The translations under genes were made by a program, and so were the position numbers. Positions 1 through 8,633 of a DNA stretch of 64,000 nucleotides are shown here, one piece after another. The stretch is from UBA6163 sp031411655 (GTDB lineage: Bacteria; Planctomycetota; Planctomycetia; Pirellulales; Pirellulaceae). Under the pieces are notes generated by a model, which was given only the letters and a program-made list of their open reading frames with translations, ran no database searches and was not told where the DNA came from. Positions within the stretch are counted from its first letter, which is position 1; every line of letters begins with the position of its first letter. The stretch covers positions 1 through 64,000 of the forward strand of contig JANOBM010000071.1 of NCBI GenBank assembly GCA_031411655.1. Reading direction: 5' to 3'.

Positions 1-70
1 GCCCCACTGCCTCCTTCCGGGGTGGAAGGGTAGGAATACGGGTGGTTACGAGGGCGCATTTGACGAAGTT

Positions 71-140
71 AAGAATCTATTCGCAAACCGAAGAAACCCG
101 CGGCTAGCCCCAATGCGGCTAATGGTTTTCGGGTAGGCTC
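71..140 (+). repeat. Dispersed palindromic repeat, copy 1 (most diverged)
   Basis: About 70 bp with imperfect inverted arms (left AAGAATCTATTCGCAAACC, right GGTTTTCGGGTAGGCTC) around a GC-rich centre containing CGGCTAGC. Two better preserved copies lie at 25934-26009 (same orientation) and 37441-37512 (opposite orientation). The size, the intergenic position and the hairpin potential fit a REP or MITE-class element. No transposase that could mobilise it is present in the window. Confidence 0.7.
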
Positions 141-446
141 ATCGCATCATCAACGTTCAGCGCCGACAGCGGGTCCAGAGGCGGGTCAGTGGTGCCAGAA
201 CCGGGCCAGTGCTACCACTTTATCACCGACACGCATCAAGCGTACCTTCGAACATCGGAGGATCCGACTTTCCCATAAGAACCACCGGTTACACCTGGGA
301 CGCCAAAGATTCAGCGCAGACTCCGGTGTCTTTGTATCGCTTCCCCATGTCGGTCAGTCCAAGTGACAATCACTGCGATTGAATTGCGCCGTCAGCCGTA
401 GCTTCAGCCGATAGTGGATCTTTTCGATGAGCTTCTGCATGTGATT
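141..446. other. Stretch without a recognisable gene
   Basis: No reading frame of convincing length or composition is visible here on either strand. The minus strand lies downstream of the RHS remnant's last readable stop, so this may be further decayed RHS or flanking DNA, but I see no motif that supports either. It is bounded on the left by the palindromic repeat at 71-140. Confidence 0.4.
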
Positions 447-745
447 TCAGTCGACTTGGACCGACTCTTGTGCAAAGAGATACAAACGGTAGAAAGCTGG
501 CGCCCTCCAACACTGTTAGCCATCGTTATTCGGTAGTGTAATAGCACAAGCGTCTCATCCCACTCTCGTCTCGTATACGCGTAGCCGACACCGATGCTGG
601 AAGAGGCTGGTGGTGAGCTCGTAGAATCGAGAGAGACCACCCTACCGTATGCACTGTAGGTGTAGCGTTCACGGCGGAGCCGTTGCCATCGGTCATCTCG
701 GTGACGGAGATTGTATTGGTTGCGATCACAATGGTAGGCTTCCAT
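447..745 (-). pseudogene. Decayed RHS/YD-repeat protein fragment
   Basis: The minus strand encodes, across frames, pieces of the conserved RHS core that precedes a polymorphic C-terminal toxin region. One frame gives VTEMTDGNGSAV, a second gives ERYTYSAYG and YAYTRREWDE followed by LLHYR, and a third gives LYLFAQESVQVD and then a stop. In intact RHS proteins these segments occur in this order in one frame (VTDxxGxVVERYTYxAYG, then YxYTGREWDxETGLYxYR, then LYxFxxxxP). At least two frameshifts are therefore needed to restore the frame. There is no N-terminal part: the remnant stops at the palindromic element at 766-896. It is probably a dead leftover of an RHS gene; a functional short product is unlikely. 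Confidence 0.65.
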
Positions 746-765
746 CAACCAAACTCGAATGGCGA

Positions 766-896
766 TATACCGTGACGGGTTAACTCTTGCTTTTTTGGAA
801 ATGGTGTCTGACCCTGACGGTGCGAAGCACCCATAGGGCCGTTCCGGCCATCGGGGTCAGACACCATTTCCGCAACATCGACTCTGTCACGGTATA
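766..896. repeat. REP-like palindrome with outer inverted repeats
   Basis: An 18-base arm GGAAATGGTGTCTGACCC (797-814) is answered by its exact complement GGGTCAGACACCATTTCC at 854-871. Outside it a second, shorter inverted pair, TATACCGTGAC (766-776) and GTCACGGTATA (886-896), brackets the element. Long hairpins with a GGTGTCTGACCC arm resemble the REP palindromes handled by RAYT/IS200-like tyrosine transposases in several phyla, but no RAYT gene is present here. The element sits between the RHS remnant and the convergent end of the esterase gene, so it may also end transcription from either side. Confidence 0.75.
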
Positions 897-915
897 GCGA
901 CGAACCCGATGCATC

Positions 916-1797
916 TTACGGTGGGCTCGGTGCGGTCGATACAATGTTGTCGCTTAACCAATCGGCTAAGCGCTGGGGCCAACTGCCAACGGATGCGAGT
1001 TTGGAACGCTGCCCCATATTGAATCCATGCCCGCCACGTTGGTAGATGTGGGCCTCAAATGGAGCGCCTTGTGAACTGTAACCATTGATCAGTCGCACGA
1101 TGTTTTTCGAAGCGCCGTCGTCGGCCGCGACAAGCAAAAATGCGGGGGGCAGCTTTTTAGGCAACACTTCGGGAATTCCAAGCGGCCCCGGATAAACTTG
1201 AATCTGAAAATTTAATTCGGCACTCGCTCGCTCAACCGAATCTTTCGAATCTAGATTGCCTTCGCCGGTCGCATAGGCCACCATCGAGACAACCTCGCCT
1301 CCGGCGGAAAAGCCGAACATACCGATACGTTTTGGATCGATACCGAATTCCTCTGCGCGACTACGAATCACTCGAATGGCTCGCTGACCATCGGCCAACG
1401 CGTGAACGTCGATTTTGTATGGGGAATTTTCCTCGCGCCCAAGTCGATACTTGAGAACAAAACAGGCATACCCAAGCGCGCTCAGAAATTTGGCCGTATC
1501 GGTGCCCTCCGCGTCAAAGACCAATTGGCGGTGCCCGCCTCCGGGGCAAATCACGACTCCGGTTCCATTTGCGTTACCCCGTTCCGGTAAAAAAGCGGTC
1601 AGTGACGGATTGTGAATATTGGCGACCCACCAGTCCTTCGCCACCTCTGGCTCGTCTTTTCGGTCCTCAAACCCAGGCGCACCGTCCGGCCACAGCTGGA
1701 TGACGGGTGTCTGAGCAAGGCAGCAAAGCGACACTGACGTAAATGGGAATGCCGTCGTGATAAACAGAAAGAAAAAGCTTCGCGCCATGGCCAGCAT
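916..1797 (-). CDS. Exported alpha/beta-hydrolase, acetylxylan-esterase-like
   Basis: A 293-residue exported hydrolase. Residues 1-29 form a signal peptide: a basic start at MARSF, a hydrophobic run, and a likely cut after CLA. The mature part has an oxyanion-type CPGGGH motif near residue 84, a nucleophile elbow GFSAGG with Ser164, an acid candidate in LLVAADD and a histidine in GGHGF near the C-terminus. This fits the BD-FAE/acetylxylan-esterase-like group, which deacylates polysaccharides; the true substrate cannot be read from the sequence. An ATG at codon 4 is an alternative start. The gene stands alone, convergent with the RHS remnant and divergent from hisA. Confidence 0.85.
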   Translation of the reverse strand: MLAMARSFFFLFITTAFPFTSVSLCCLAQTPVIQLWPDGAPGFEDRKDEPEVAKDWWVANIHNPSLTAFLPERGNANGTGVVICPGGGHRQLVFDAEGTDTAKFLSALGYACFVLKYRLGREENSPYKIDVHALADGQRAIRVIRSRAEEFGIDPKRIGMFGFSAGGEVVSMVAYATGEGNLDSKDSVERASAELNFQIQVYPGPLGIPEVLPKKLPPAFLLVAADDGASKNIVRLINGYSSQGAPFEAHIYQRGGHGFNMGQRSKLASVGSWPQRLADWLSDNIVSTAPSPP

Positions 1798-2060
1798 TTT
1801 GAAAGAGAGGTCTATTGTCTAAATGGTGCCTGATTACTCTGGTGGACCAACCACCCCAGCTGGATCGCCAAATGGCAATCACTCCATTGAAGGACGGGAC
1901 AGCAGGTTGAACATCCCATGTCGTTGATCTCGTTTCCCGCACATTGGGAGATTACGTCATACAAGCATGGGGCGGCCCCCTCAGGCATAAAGGCTACAAC
2001 GGCAGGGCAATTGTAACGACCTTGCCGTTGGTGTTTATATTACATCCAAAAACACCTCCT

Positions 2061-2064
2061 GGAG
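2061..2064 (+). promoter_or_regulatory. Shine-Dalgarno GGAG that fixes the hisA start
   Basis: GGAG lies 8 bases before a GTG codon at 2073. The HisA family begins with the first beta strand, here QIWPAIDL, immediately after that GTG. The in-frame ATG at 1944 would add 43 residues with no family counterpart, so the GTG is preferred. Confidence 0.7.
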
Positions 2065-2072
2065 AATTTTCC

Positions 2073-2798
2073 GTGCAGATCTGGCCAGCCATCGACCTCC
2101 GACACGGGAAACCTGTTCGGCTACAACAGGGTGACTATGAACGCCAAACCATTTTTGGCGACTGCCCAGCAACGATGGCCAAGAAGTGGGTGGATGCCGG
2201 CGCCAAACGGCTTCACCTTGTCGACTTGGATGCGGCGCGTGGCGACGATCCAGCGGCGAATCGGGCTGCGGTATCGGCCATTCTGGCTGCCGTGGATGTA
2301 CCTTGCCAGCTCGGAGGCGGCGTTCGTGACGATGCCTCGATCAAGCTACTGCTTGATCTCGGATTGTCACGACTGGTTGTGGGCAGCGCCGCACTCAAAC
2401 GCCCGGCGTGGTTTGCAACCGCCTGCGATCTTCACCCAGGGCAACTTGCCGCCGGGATTGACGCACGCGATTCGATGGTCGCTACGGATGGTTGGCTCCT
2501 TACCAGTCAGACGCGGGCAACAGAACTTGCCCAGGAATTGCGAGCCATGACGTGCAATATTGCCGCGATTATCTACACGGATATTTCCCGAGATGGGATG
2601 ATGCAGGGGCCAAACTTCGCGGGCCTAGCTGAAATGGCTACTGCCACCGACATTCCACTCGTGGCGAGCGGTGGAGTGACTACGCTTGACGATGTTCAGA
2701 AGCTCGTTGAAATGGGCATGCCTGCGTGCATCATCGGTCGCTCACTCTACGACGGAGCGATGCAGCTGGAGCAGGTACTGCGCATCGCTCAAGATTAA
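2073..2798 (+). CDS. hisA: Phosphoribosylformimino-AICAR ribotide isomerase
   Basis: HisA, a TIM-barrel enzyme of histidine synthesis, isomerises ProFAR to PRFAR (an Amadori rearrangement). The first strand WPAIDL carries the catalytic Asp, followed by the family motif KPVRLQQGDY. The second catalytic Asp lies in YTDISRDGM. Phosphate-binding glycines are seen in QLGGGVR and VASGGV and in the C-terminal IIGRSLYDGA. From the GTG start the product is 241 residues, the usual HisA length. No other his gene is adjacent, so the pathway genes are scattered in this genome, as is common in planctomycetes. Confidence 0.95.
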   Translation: MQIWPAIDLRHGKPVRLQQGDYERQTIFGDCPATMAKKWVDAGAKRLHLVDLDAARGDDPAANRAAVSAILAAVDVPCQLGGGVRDDASIKLLLDLGLSRLVVGSAALKRPAWFATACDLHPGQLAAGIDARDSMVATDGWLLTSQTRATELAQELRAMTCNIAAIIYTDISRDGMMQGPNFAGLAEMATATDIPLVASGGVTTLDDVQKLVEMGMPACIIGRSLYDGAMQLEQVLRIAQD

Positions 2799-2855
2799 AG
2801 TGGCTTTGTTAACGTACCTGTAGCCTGCGTCCTCTTTGCTTTGTTGAAAATCGTC

Positions 2856-4919
2856 ATGGCATTTTCTCACGCTTCTATCCGTGCATTGCTGTTCGCTCTG
2901 CTTATAGGGACCGTGGCGTTTCAGCACGCCGATGCACAGACCTATAAGCCGCTTCCTCCTCAAGGCATTGACCTACCTAGTGAAACTACCGAAACCTTGC
3001 AAAAGGAAGCGCAACGCCTGCGGCTCGACCTGGAATCATTGATCCGTACGACGGAGGATGCATCCGTTTGGAGGGCTGACGTCGAGATATTCTTGCGAGC
3101 CGTTGAAGTCGCCATGGAGCAAGGCCTATTTTACTTGCCCAAGGACGTTGAGCTTGTGCAGCGAGCTGCCGCTATCACGCGGCAACGCCTAGAGGCGGTC
3201 AGTAAGGGAACTCGCGGATTGGACTTGCTCGTCATCGGCTCAAGCCGCAAAGACGACCAAAGAACACTTGCCGGTGGATTCGCTTCATCAATCGACGGCT
3301 CGGTACAGCCTTACGGGGTCGTGCTTCCTGAAGGCAAACTTGCTATCGACGGAAAACCTTTGCGCATGGATGTGTGGCTTCACGGCCGTGGCGATACGAT
3401 TACCGAAGTCCCATTTCTGCTCGATCGACTCGACAAAGTAGGCGAATACTCACCAGCCGGTGTGATCGTTCTACATCCCTTCGGGCGGCACTGCAACGCG
3501 TTTAAATTTGCCGGTGAGACCGATGTCTATGAAGCGATTAAACAGGTGAAGAGCATCTTCCCCATCGATTCAAAACGAATCAGCATTCGTGGATTTTCGA
3601 TGGGCGGCGCCGGGTGCTGGCACTTGGCCGCACACGATCCAGGAAGGTGGTTTGCGGCAAACCCGGGTGCTGGGTTTGTAGACACAATCAACTACCAGGG
3701 ATGGAACAAGTCGATGCCCTACGATCCAGGTGACTGGGGACGTAAGTTGATGATGTGGTATGACGTCCCACCATGGGTCGAAAATCTAACAAACACACAA
3801 GTTGTCGTGTACAGTGGTGAACTGGATAAACAACGCGCTGCCGCAGAAACGATGATAGCGGCAGCAAAGAATAACGAATTCTTTGCTCGATCTGGTTCAT
3901 CGATCGAACATGTTGTTGGACAGGGGATGGCGCACAAGATCGATGCGTCATCGGCAAACGCAATCGACCAGCGTCTAGCTTTTTTGGAGTCTCAAACACA
4001 GCAAAAAATTCGAACGAAGATTCACTTCGTGACCTACACATTGCGATACTCACAGATGGACTGGTTAACCGTCGAGGGGATGGAGGAGCACTGGAAAAAA
4101 GCGGTGGTAGACGCAGAGATCGACGACACGACGATTCGAATCAGCACTGAAAACGTGTCCGCATTAAAGCTTGACTTTTCGACTGACGGTTGGCCAATGA
4201 AATCCGGTTATTTGACACTCGAAATCGATGGGCAGTCAGTTGATGGCCCGGCGGTCATCCAGGGTAAACCGTCGCGCACACAATGGGCTAAACAAGACGA
4301 TATTTGGGATCTATCAAGCGATGAATGGCTCATCGGAAAGAAACGGCCAGGAGTACAGGGCCCCATCGACGATGCGCTCACCGCGCCCTTCTTGTTTGTG
4401 TTGCCGTCGCGGCCTTGTCGCCATGGCGTGGTCCAGCGGTTCGTTGACCGCGAACTGCAACAGGCGCGAGCGAGTTGGCGCCGTATCATGCGGGGTGACG
4501 ATCGAGTCGTTATCGATAAAGATTTGACGCCTGAACAAATTGCTAACTTCAATCTCGTCTGTTTCGGAGACTTCCAAAGCAATCGTTATTTGGCAAACAT
4601 TGCTTCAGCTTTACCGATGGGATGGACGGACGACCGAATTGTTGTGGGAGATGTACAATACGATCCATCCATGCATGCCCTCGTCATGGTCTACCCCAAT
4701 CCCCAAGCGCCCGACCGGTATATCGTCGTGAACAGCGGAATCACTTTTCGTGAGTTTTCAAACAGCACAAACTCGCGTCAAATCGCGATGTTACCTGACT
4801 GGGCGGTGATCAACGTCAATCAACCTTCCGATGGCATTTTTCCCGGAAAAATCGCCGCCGCTGATTTCTTCGATGAGTCGTGGAAATTGAGACCGACGGT
4901 TCCGGCAACGTCGCGCTGA
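2856..4919 (+). CDS. Large exported alpha/beta-hydrolase, peptidase S9/esterase-like
   Basis: A 687-residue exported protein. The start at 2856 gives a clean signal peptide (MAFSHASIRALLFALLIG, likely cut after ADA); the TTG at 2841 adds only five residues. A helical region (to about residue 130) precedes an alpha/beta-hydrolase domain with nucleophile elbow GFSMGG (Ser248), a possible acid in SGELDKQ and a possible His in GMAHKI. About 300 residues of beta-rich sequence follow, with no family I recognise. The layout matches the planctomycete prolyl-oligopeptidase-like esterases. The substrate is unknown. It lies 57 bp after hisA on the same strand, but a functional link is unlikely. Confidence 0.75.
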   Translation: MAFSHASIRALLFALLIGTVAFQHADAQTYKPLPPQGIDLPSETTETLQKEAQRLRLDLESLIRTTEDASVWRADVEIFLRAVEVAMEQGLFYLPKDVELVQRAAAITRQRLEAVSKGTRGLDLLVIGSSRKDDQRTLAGGFASSIDGSVQPYGVVLPEGKLAIDGKPLRMDVWLHGRGDTITEVPFLLDRLDKVGEYSPAGVIVLHPFGRHCNAFKFAGETDVYEAIKQVKSIFPIDSKRISIRGFSMGGAGCWHLAAHDPGRWFAANPGAGFVDTINYQGWNKSMPYDPGDWGRKLMMWYDVPPWVENLTNTQVVVYSGELDKQRAAAETMIAAAKNNEFFARSGSSIEHVVGQGMAHKIDASSANAIDQRLAFLESQTQQKIRTKIHFVTYTLRYSQMDWLTVEGMEEHWKKAVVDAEIDDTTIRISTENVSALKLDFSTDGWPMKSGYLTLEIDGQSVDGPAVIQGKPSRTQWAKQDDIWDLSSDEWLIGKKRPGVQGPIDDALTAPFLFVLPSRPCRHGVVQRFVDRELQQARASWRRIMRGDDRVVIDKDLTPEQIANFNLVCFGDFQSNRYLANIASALPMGWTDDRIVVGDVQYDPSMHALVMVYPNPQAPDRYIVVNSGITFREFSNSTNSRQIAMLPDWAVINVNQPSDGIFPGKIAAADFFDESWKLRPTVPATSR

Positions 4920-5126
4920 TTCACCCCATCGGGACTTTCACTACAACCGTGCTGTCCGTTCTGATTGCGCCAGTGTTGATAATCACAACAGGATAAAACG
5001 GGGGGTTGGCTTTCTGTCGCTGGACATAGGACTTCCGGAAGAGTTCTTGACGTACGTTTCCATCGAATTGAATCCTTTGCTCCCTCGCCTACCCAGGCGC
5101 CATCGTCCCATGGGCTTGATCAATCC

Positions 5127-5594
5127 ATGAAACGGCAGTCCAGCAAACATCGACACGGTCATCGCCGGCAGCCTTGCTGCCACAGGTGCACGGATTGCCG
5201 TTTTCGCTCCACGACCAGATCAACCGGCGCAGCGATCATTGAGCTTGCCATTTGTCTTCCCCTGCTCGTCTTATTGACGCTAGGGACGATCGAGGCATGT
5301 GCGATGCTTTATTTAAAACAAACGCTCACCATCTCCGCCTTTGAGGGCGCACGTGTTGGCCTTCTCCCAGGAAGCTCTCCACCCAATGTGGAGGCACAGT
5401 GCCAATTTGTGCTGAGCGACCATAGTGTCGCGGGATATTCCATTTCCATGGAACCGCCTTATCCCGCGTCGCTCACATCAGGCGACTACTTTCGCGTTAC
5501 CGTTTCGGCGCCCTGTGCACCGAACTCCCTCATCGGTGGTTGGTTTTATGCTGGCAAGACATTTAGTGAATCCGTGGAGTTGGCATATCATTAA
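5127..5594 (+). CDS. TadE-like pseudopilin
   Basis: A 155-residue protein with the TadE signature: a basic, Cys-rich leader, then GAAIIELAICLPLLVLLTLG with a glutamate just inside the hydrophobic segment, as in Flp-type pseudopilins, and a short extracytoplasmic domain. TadE-family minor pseudopilins help build Flp/Tad adhesive pili. The next gene follows after 13 bases and encodes a TadG-like protein, and a second TadE-like gene comes after that, so the three form a set. The first 30 residues (HRHGHRRQPCCHRC) are odd, and a later start is possible but no ATG is available before the hydrophobic helix. Confidence 0.75.
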   Translation: MKRQSSKHRHGHRRQPCCHRCTDCRFRSTTRSTGAAIIELAICLPLLVLLTLGTIEACAMLYLKQTLTISAFEGARVGLLPGSSPPNVEAQCQFVLSDHSVAGYSISMEPPYPASLTSGDYFRVTVSAPCAPNSLIGGWFYAGKTFSESVELAYH

Positions 5595-5607
5595 TAACCC
5601 TAAGATC

Positions 5608-6711
5608 ATGAGCAATAATCGTCGGGGCGCGACACTCGTGCTGATGACCATCCTGCTGCCGGTGCTGCTGATACTCTCTGGCTTTGCGATCAACTTAAGT
5701 TATTTGCAACTGGTCCAAACGGAAACTCAGATCGCCACCGATGCTGCTGCAAACGCCGCCGGCCGAGTCTTTGCGATCACCCAAGACGAACAAGCTGCTC
5801 GCGCCGCGGCGCAAGCGGTCGCTGCTCGAAATCCAATCGGAACAAAAATTTTACCCCTTGAGGAAATTGACTTCGAGTTCGGCGTGTCGACACGAAGCAA
5901 CTTAAACGCTCCGTTTGAGTTTACTGTTGCACCTTCCGGGAATGCTGTTCGCTTGACGACAAGAAGCCTCGCCGCAGGAGCGGGCGGTGACATTGATCCA
6001 GTGTTTCCACTTTTCGGTAGTGTGATTCAGTTTCGGCCGCTACGGACTGCAACGTGTACTCAAGTCGACCTCGACATTGCCCTGGTGATTGATCGGAGTG
6101 GTTCAATGGCGTATTCCTCCGGTGAAATCTCAGCCTATCCACCCAATCCCACGCATGCTCCCGTCGATTGGACATTCGGCGACCCGGTCCCATCCCATGC
6201 TCGATGGCTTGATGCAGTTGCCGCAGTGCAAGTCTTCATCGGCCAACTGAATACAACACCCCAAAACGAATTGCTTTCGTTGTCGGTCTACAATGACACG
6301 GTATCAACTCCCCAACCGTTGACTGCAGACTACCCTTTAATCGTGTCTGGTCTGACGACCATCTCCGCTCACTTCACCGCAGGCGGGACGAACATCGGTG
6401 ACGGAATCCTCGAAGGGATGGGTGCTGTCAGCGATGCATCGCGCCACCGCCCTTGGGCAACACCGGTACTCATTGTTCTTACCGATGGCGTTCACAACTA
6501 TGGCACCAGCCCCATTGATGCAGCGAACTCCGCGCGGGCTCAAGAGATCACAGTTTTTACGATAACGTTTTCGGATGAGGCGGAACAAACTCTTATGGAA
6601 TCGGTCGCCAATGCGGCAGGGGGACAGCATTATCACGCCGTCAACGCGTCGCAACTTCAAGCAGCCTTTCGTGAAATTGCCGGACGCCTTCCCACGCTGA
6701 TCAGTCGCTAG
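5608..6711 (+). CDS. TadG-like membrane protein with a VWA domain
   Basis: A 367-residue protein starting at the ATG at 5608 (MSNNRRGATLVLMTILLPVL), which places a TadG/TadE-type membrane helix at the N-terminus. Longer upstream frames overlap the previous gene out of frame and are rejected. Residues 30-150 form the Flp pilus-assembly TadG-like region. A von Willebrand A domain follows with an intact metal-site motif DRSGS at residue 162, a threonine in GGTNIGDGI and an aspartate in VLTDGVH. Such proteins are surface or periplasmic partners of Tad pili. It lies between two TadE-like genes on the same strand. Confidence 0.8.
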   Translation: MSNNRRGATLVLMTILLPVLLILSGFAINLSYLQLVQTETQIATDAAANAAGRVFAITQDEQAARAAAQAVAARNPIGTKILPLEEIDFEFGVSTRSNLNAPFEFTVAPSGNAVRLTTRSLAAGAGGDIDPVFPLFGSVIQFRPLRTATCTQVDLDIALVIDRSGSMAYSSGEISAYPPNPTHAPVDWTFGDPVPSHARWLDAVAAVQVFIGQLNTTPQNELLSLSVYNDTVSTPQPLTADYPLIVSGLTTISAHFTAGGTNIGDGILEGMGAVSDASRHRPWATPVLIVLTDGVHNYGTSPIDAANSARAQEITVFTITFSDEAEQTLMESVANAAGGQHYHAVNASQLQAAFREIAGRLPTLISR

Positions 6712-6740
6712 AACAAACCATTCGTAAGGTCAACTCATCG

Positions 6741-7325
6741 ATGAACCAAACATGTATACAACCATCGAAGGTATTGAGTGGTATGACTTCAACGGCGCTT
6801 GATCGACGAGGGGCTGCGGCCGTCGAGTTTGCGGTATCGCTTTCGGTCTTGATGCTGTTCGTCTTCGTAGGCATCGAGTTCTTTCGCGCTAGTATCCTTC
6901 GCCACAACGTGGACTGCGCCGCTTACGAAGCCGCTCGGGCCGCCATTTTTCCAGGTGCCACTCATTCAGACGCGATAGCCGCTGCCAATGCCTACCTTGC
7001 AAAGGTCGGTGTCACGCCACAGGCAATTACGGTTTCGCCAGATCCTATCGTAGAGAGTACAGCCCATATCAATGTGGTCGTTCAGGTCGCCATGGACACC
7101 CACTCTTGGGTATCTCCGTCGTTCCTAGGCGGTAAAATGATCATTGGTCGGAGTCGACTGATGACCGAAAGAGCCCCCCTGATCCTGGCAAGCGCCATGT
7201 CAGTACCACCTACGCAAGCATCGCCACCTTCACCTAACTCTCCACCTGGGCCAGAACCAACGACTGCACCGGAGTCAACGCAGTCTTATTCCACTTCGTC
7301 GCCCTCGCCACCGCCGATGCTTTAA
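6741..7325 (+). CDS. TadE-like pseudopilin with Pro/Ser-rich tail
   Basis: A 194-residue protein. After a leader it has the TadE motif RRGAAAVEFAVSLSVLMLF, with the conserved glutamate in the helix, then IEFFRASILRHNVDCAAYEAAR-like family sequence and an extracytoplasmic domain. Its last 45 residues are a low-complexity Pro/Ser/Thr tail (SPPSPNSPPGPEP and similar), which may be surface exposed or act as a spacer. It is the third gene of the Tad-like set, 29 bases after the VWA gene. An in-frame ATG 14 codons in (MTSTALDRRG) is an equally good start. Confidence 0.75.
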   Translation: MNQTCIQPSKVLSGMTSTALDRRGAAAVEFAVSLSVLMLFVFVGIEFFRASILRHNVDCAAYEAARAAIFPGATHSDAIAAANAYLAKVGVTPQAITVSPDPIVESTAHINVVVQVAMDTHSWVSPSFLGGKMIIGRSRLMTERAPLILASAMSVPPTQASPPSPNSPPGPEPTTAPESTQSYSTSSPSPPPML

Positions 7326-7330
7326 CGCAC

Positions 7331-8596
7331 TCATATCACAAACAGATAGTCTGCAGACTTGTGTTCGGCAGCGAAGAGTTCTGGAATTTCCGGTGCTCGA
7401 CTACGGAAGAGGTCGGCGCGGCTGAGCACTGTATCCCCGTCGAGCCAACCCACCAAACAATGGTTTTCGTCCACCACGGGAAGCTGCCGATGCTTGCCCA
7501 AGCCGCCCATTACGGATTCAAGCGCAGTTTCGGGTTCAATCGTTGGAATCGAGTGATTGGCGATCTGCCCCACCGTGGTAATCGCACTTGTATGCTGGGA
7601 TTCTGCTGATTCTTGGCGTGATGAAGTAATGAACCTCGCAAGGTCCGCCATGGATAAAACACCAGCAAAGATATTTCCCAAGCCCACCACGGCCACGGAC
7701 GAATACGTTTGGCCTCGCCACCATTGATCCGCTTGCAAAACACTCATGTCCATGGATATCGAAGGCGGTTGTCCAATCATCACATCCTGGACTGTCAAAC
7801 GATGCGATCGTGCACTCAATTCGACGTGTTTTGTTTCCATCATCCCAGCATAAGCGATGAAGGCGGCGATCAAGAGCATGACCAGTGCCGGAGGCTCCGA
7901 CAGGACGGCTGCGGCAGCCATTAAAACCGCACAAACGATCCCGATACGCTGTGCCCATCGCGTCGCAGACACATATGGCAACATCATCGCGAGGACACTA
8001 CGAAGGACACGCCCACCATCCATGGGAAACGCGGGGATCATATTGAATACGACTAACATTAAATTGATCACGAGGAGCGAAACAACAAAAACCGTCCACG
8101 ACGGTTCAGCGAAAGGGTCGCCCGCCACTTGTGCCACACTCTCCGTTTGCGACTCAGGAAATAATCCCAGTATCGATGCAACCAATTCGCTAAACGCGCG
8201 AAGACCAGAAGCCGTAATGAATCCGATGATGATCATGGATGCGATCGCGACATTCACTGCGGGGCCGGCGATAGCGATAAGAAACTCTTGAATCGGTTCA
8301 CGCGGGATCCGCGTAAGCCGAGCGACACCGCCAATCGGCAGTAGCGTGATATCAACGGTTTCGACGCCGAATCGGCGAGCGGTTAAGGAGTGGCCATATT
8401 CATGCAACACGACGCATGCAAATACCGCGATCAACTGCGATACCGAAAACAAGATCATCCACATTGAACCGCCGTCGCTATAAGCCGAATAGGCAACGTA
8501 AGCAACGAGTAAGCCGAATGTCCAATGAACAAAAAGCTCAATTCCAAAGAATCGACCTAGCTTGAGTCTTTGGTCTCCAATTGACAGTCCAGGCAA
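7331..8596 (-). CDS. Site-2-protease-type M50 membrane metalloprotease with CBS pair
   Basis: A 421-residue intramembrane zinc protease of the SpoIVFB/S2P type. The metal-binding HEYGH motif is at residues 65-69, within the second or third membrane helix. The second motif NMIPAFPMDGGR follows, with the Asp that completes the zinc site. Five to six hydrophobic segments precede a cytoplasmic C-terminal half built of two CBS-like repeats (QDVMIG..., HSIPTIEP...), typical of the group with ATP/AMP-sensing CBS domains. Such enzymes cleave membrane-bound transcription regulators or signal-peptide remnants. It is convergent with the Tad-like set (5 bp apart). Confidence 0.9.
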   Translation of the reverse strand: MPGLSIGDQRLKLGRFFGIELFVHWTFGLLVAYVAYSAYSDGGSMWMILFSVSQLIAVFACVVLHEYGHSLTARRFGVETVDITLLPIGGVARLTRIPREPIQEFLIAIAGPAVNVAIASMIIIGFITASGLRAFSELVASILGLFPESQTESVAQVAGDPFAEPSWTVFVVSLLVINLMLVVFNMIPAFPMDGGRVLRSVLAMMLPYVSATRWAQRIGIVCAVLMAAAAVLSEPPALVMLLIAAFIAYAGMMETKHVELSARSHRLTVQDVMIGQPPSISMDMSVLQADQWWRGQTYSSVAVVGLGNIFAGVLSMADLARFITSSRQESAESQHTSAITTVGQIANHSIPTIEPETALESVMGGLGKHRQLPVVDENHCLVGWLDGDTVLSRADLFRSRAPEIPELFAAEHKSADYLFVI

Positions 8597-8633
8597 CTTT
8601 AGGTTCTTTCAGGCTTGGCGAATTTCGATCAAG

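Noticed and set aside
1944..2072. In-frame ATG that would extend hisA by 43 codons
   Set aside because: The extension has no HisA counterpart, while a GTG with GGAG spacing gives the exact family N-terminus.
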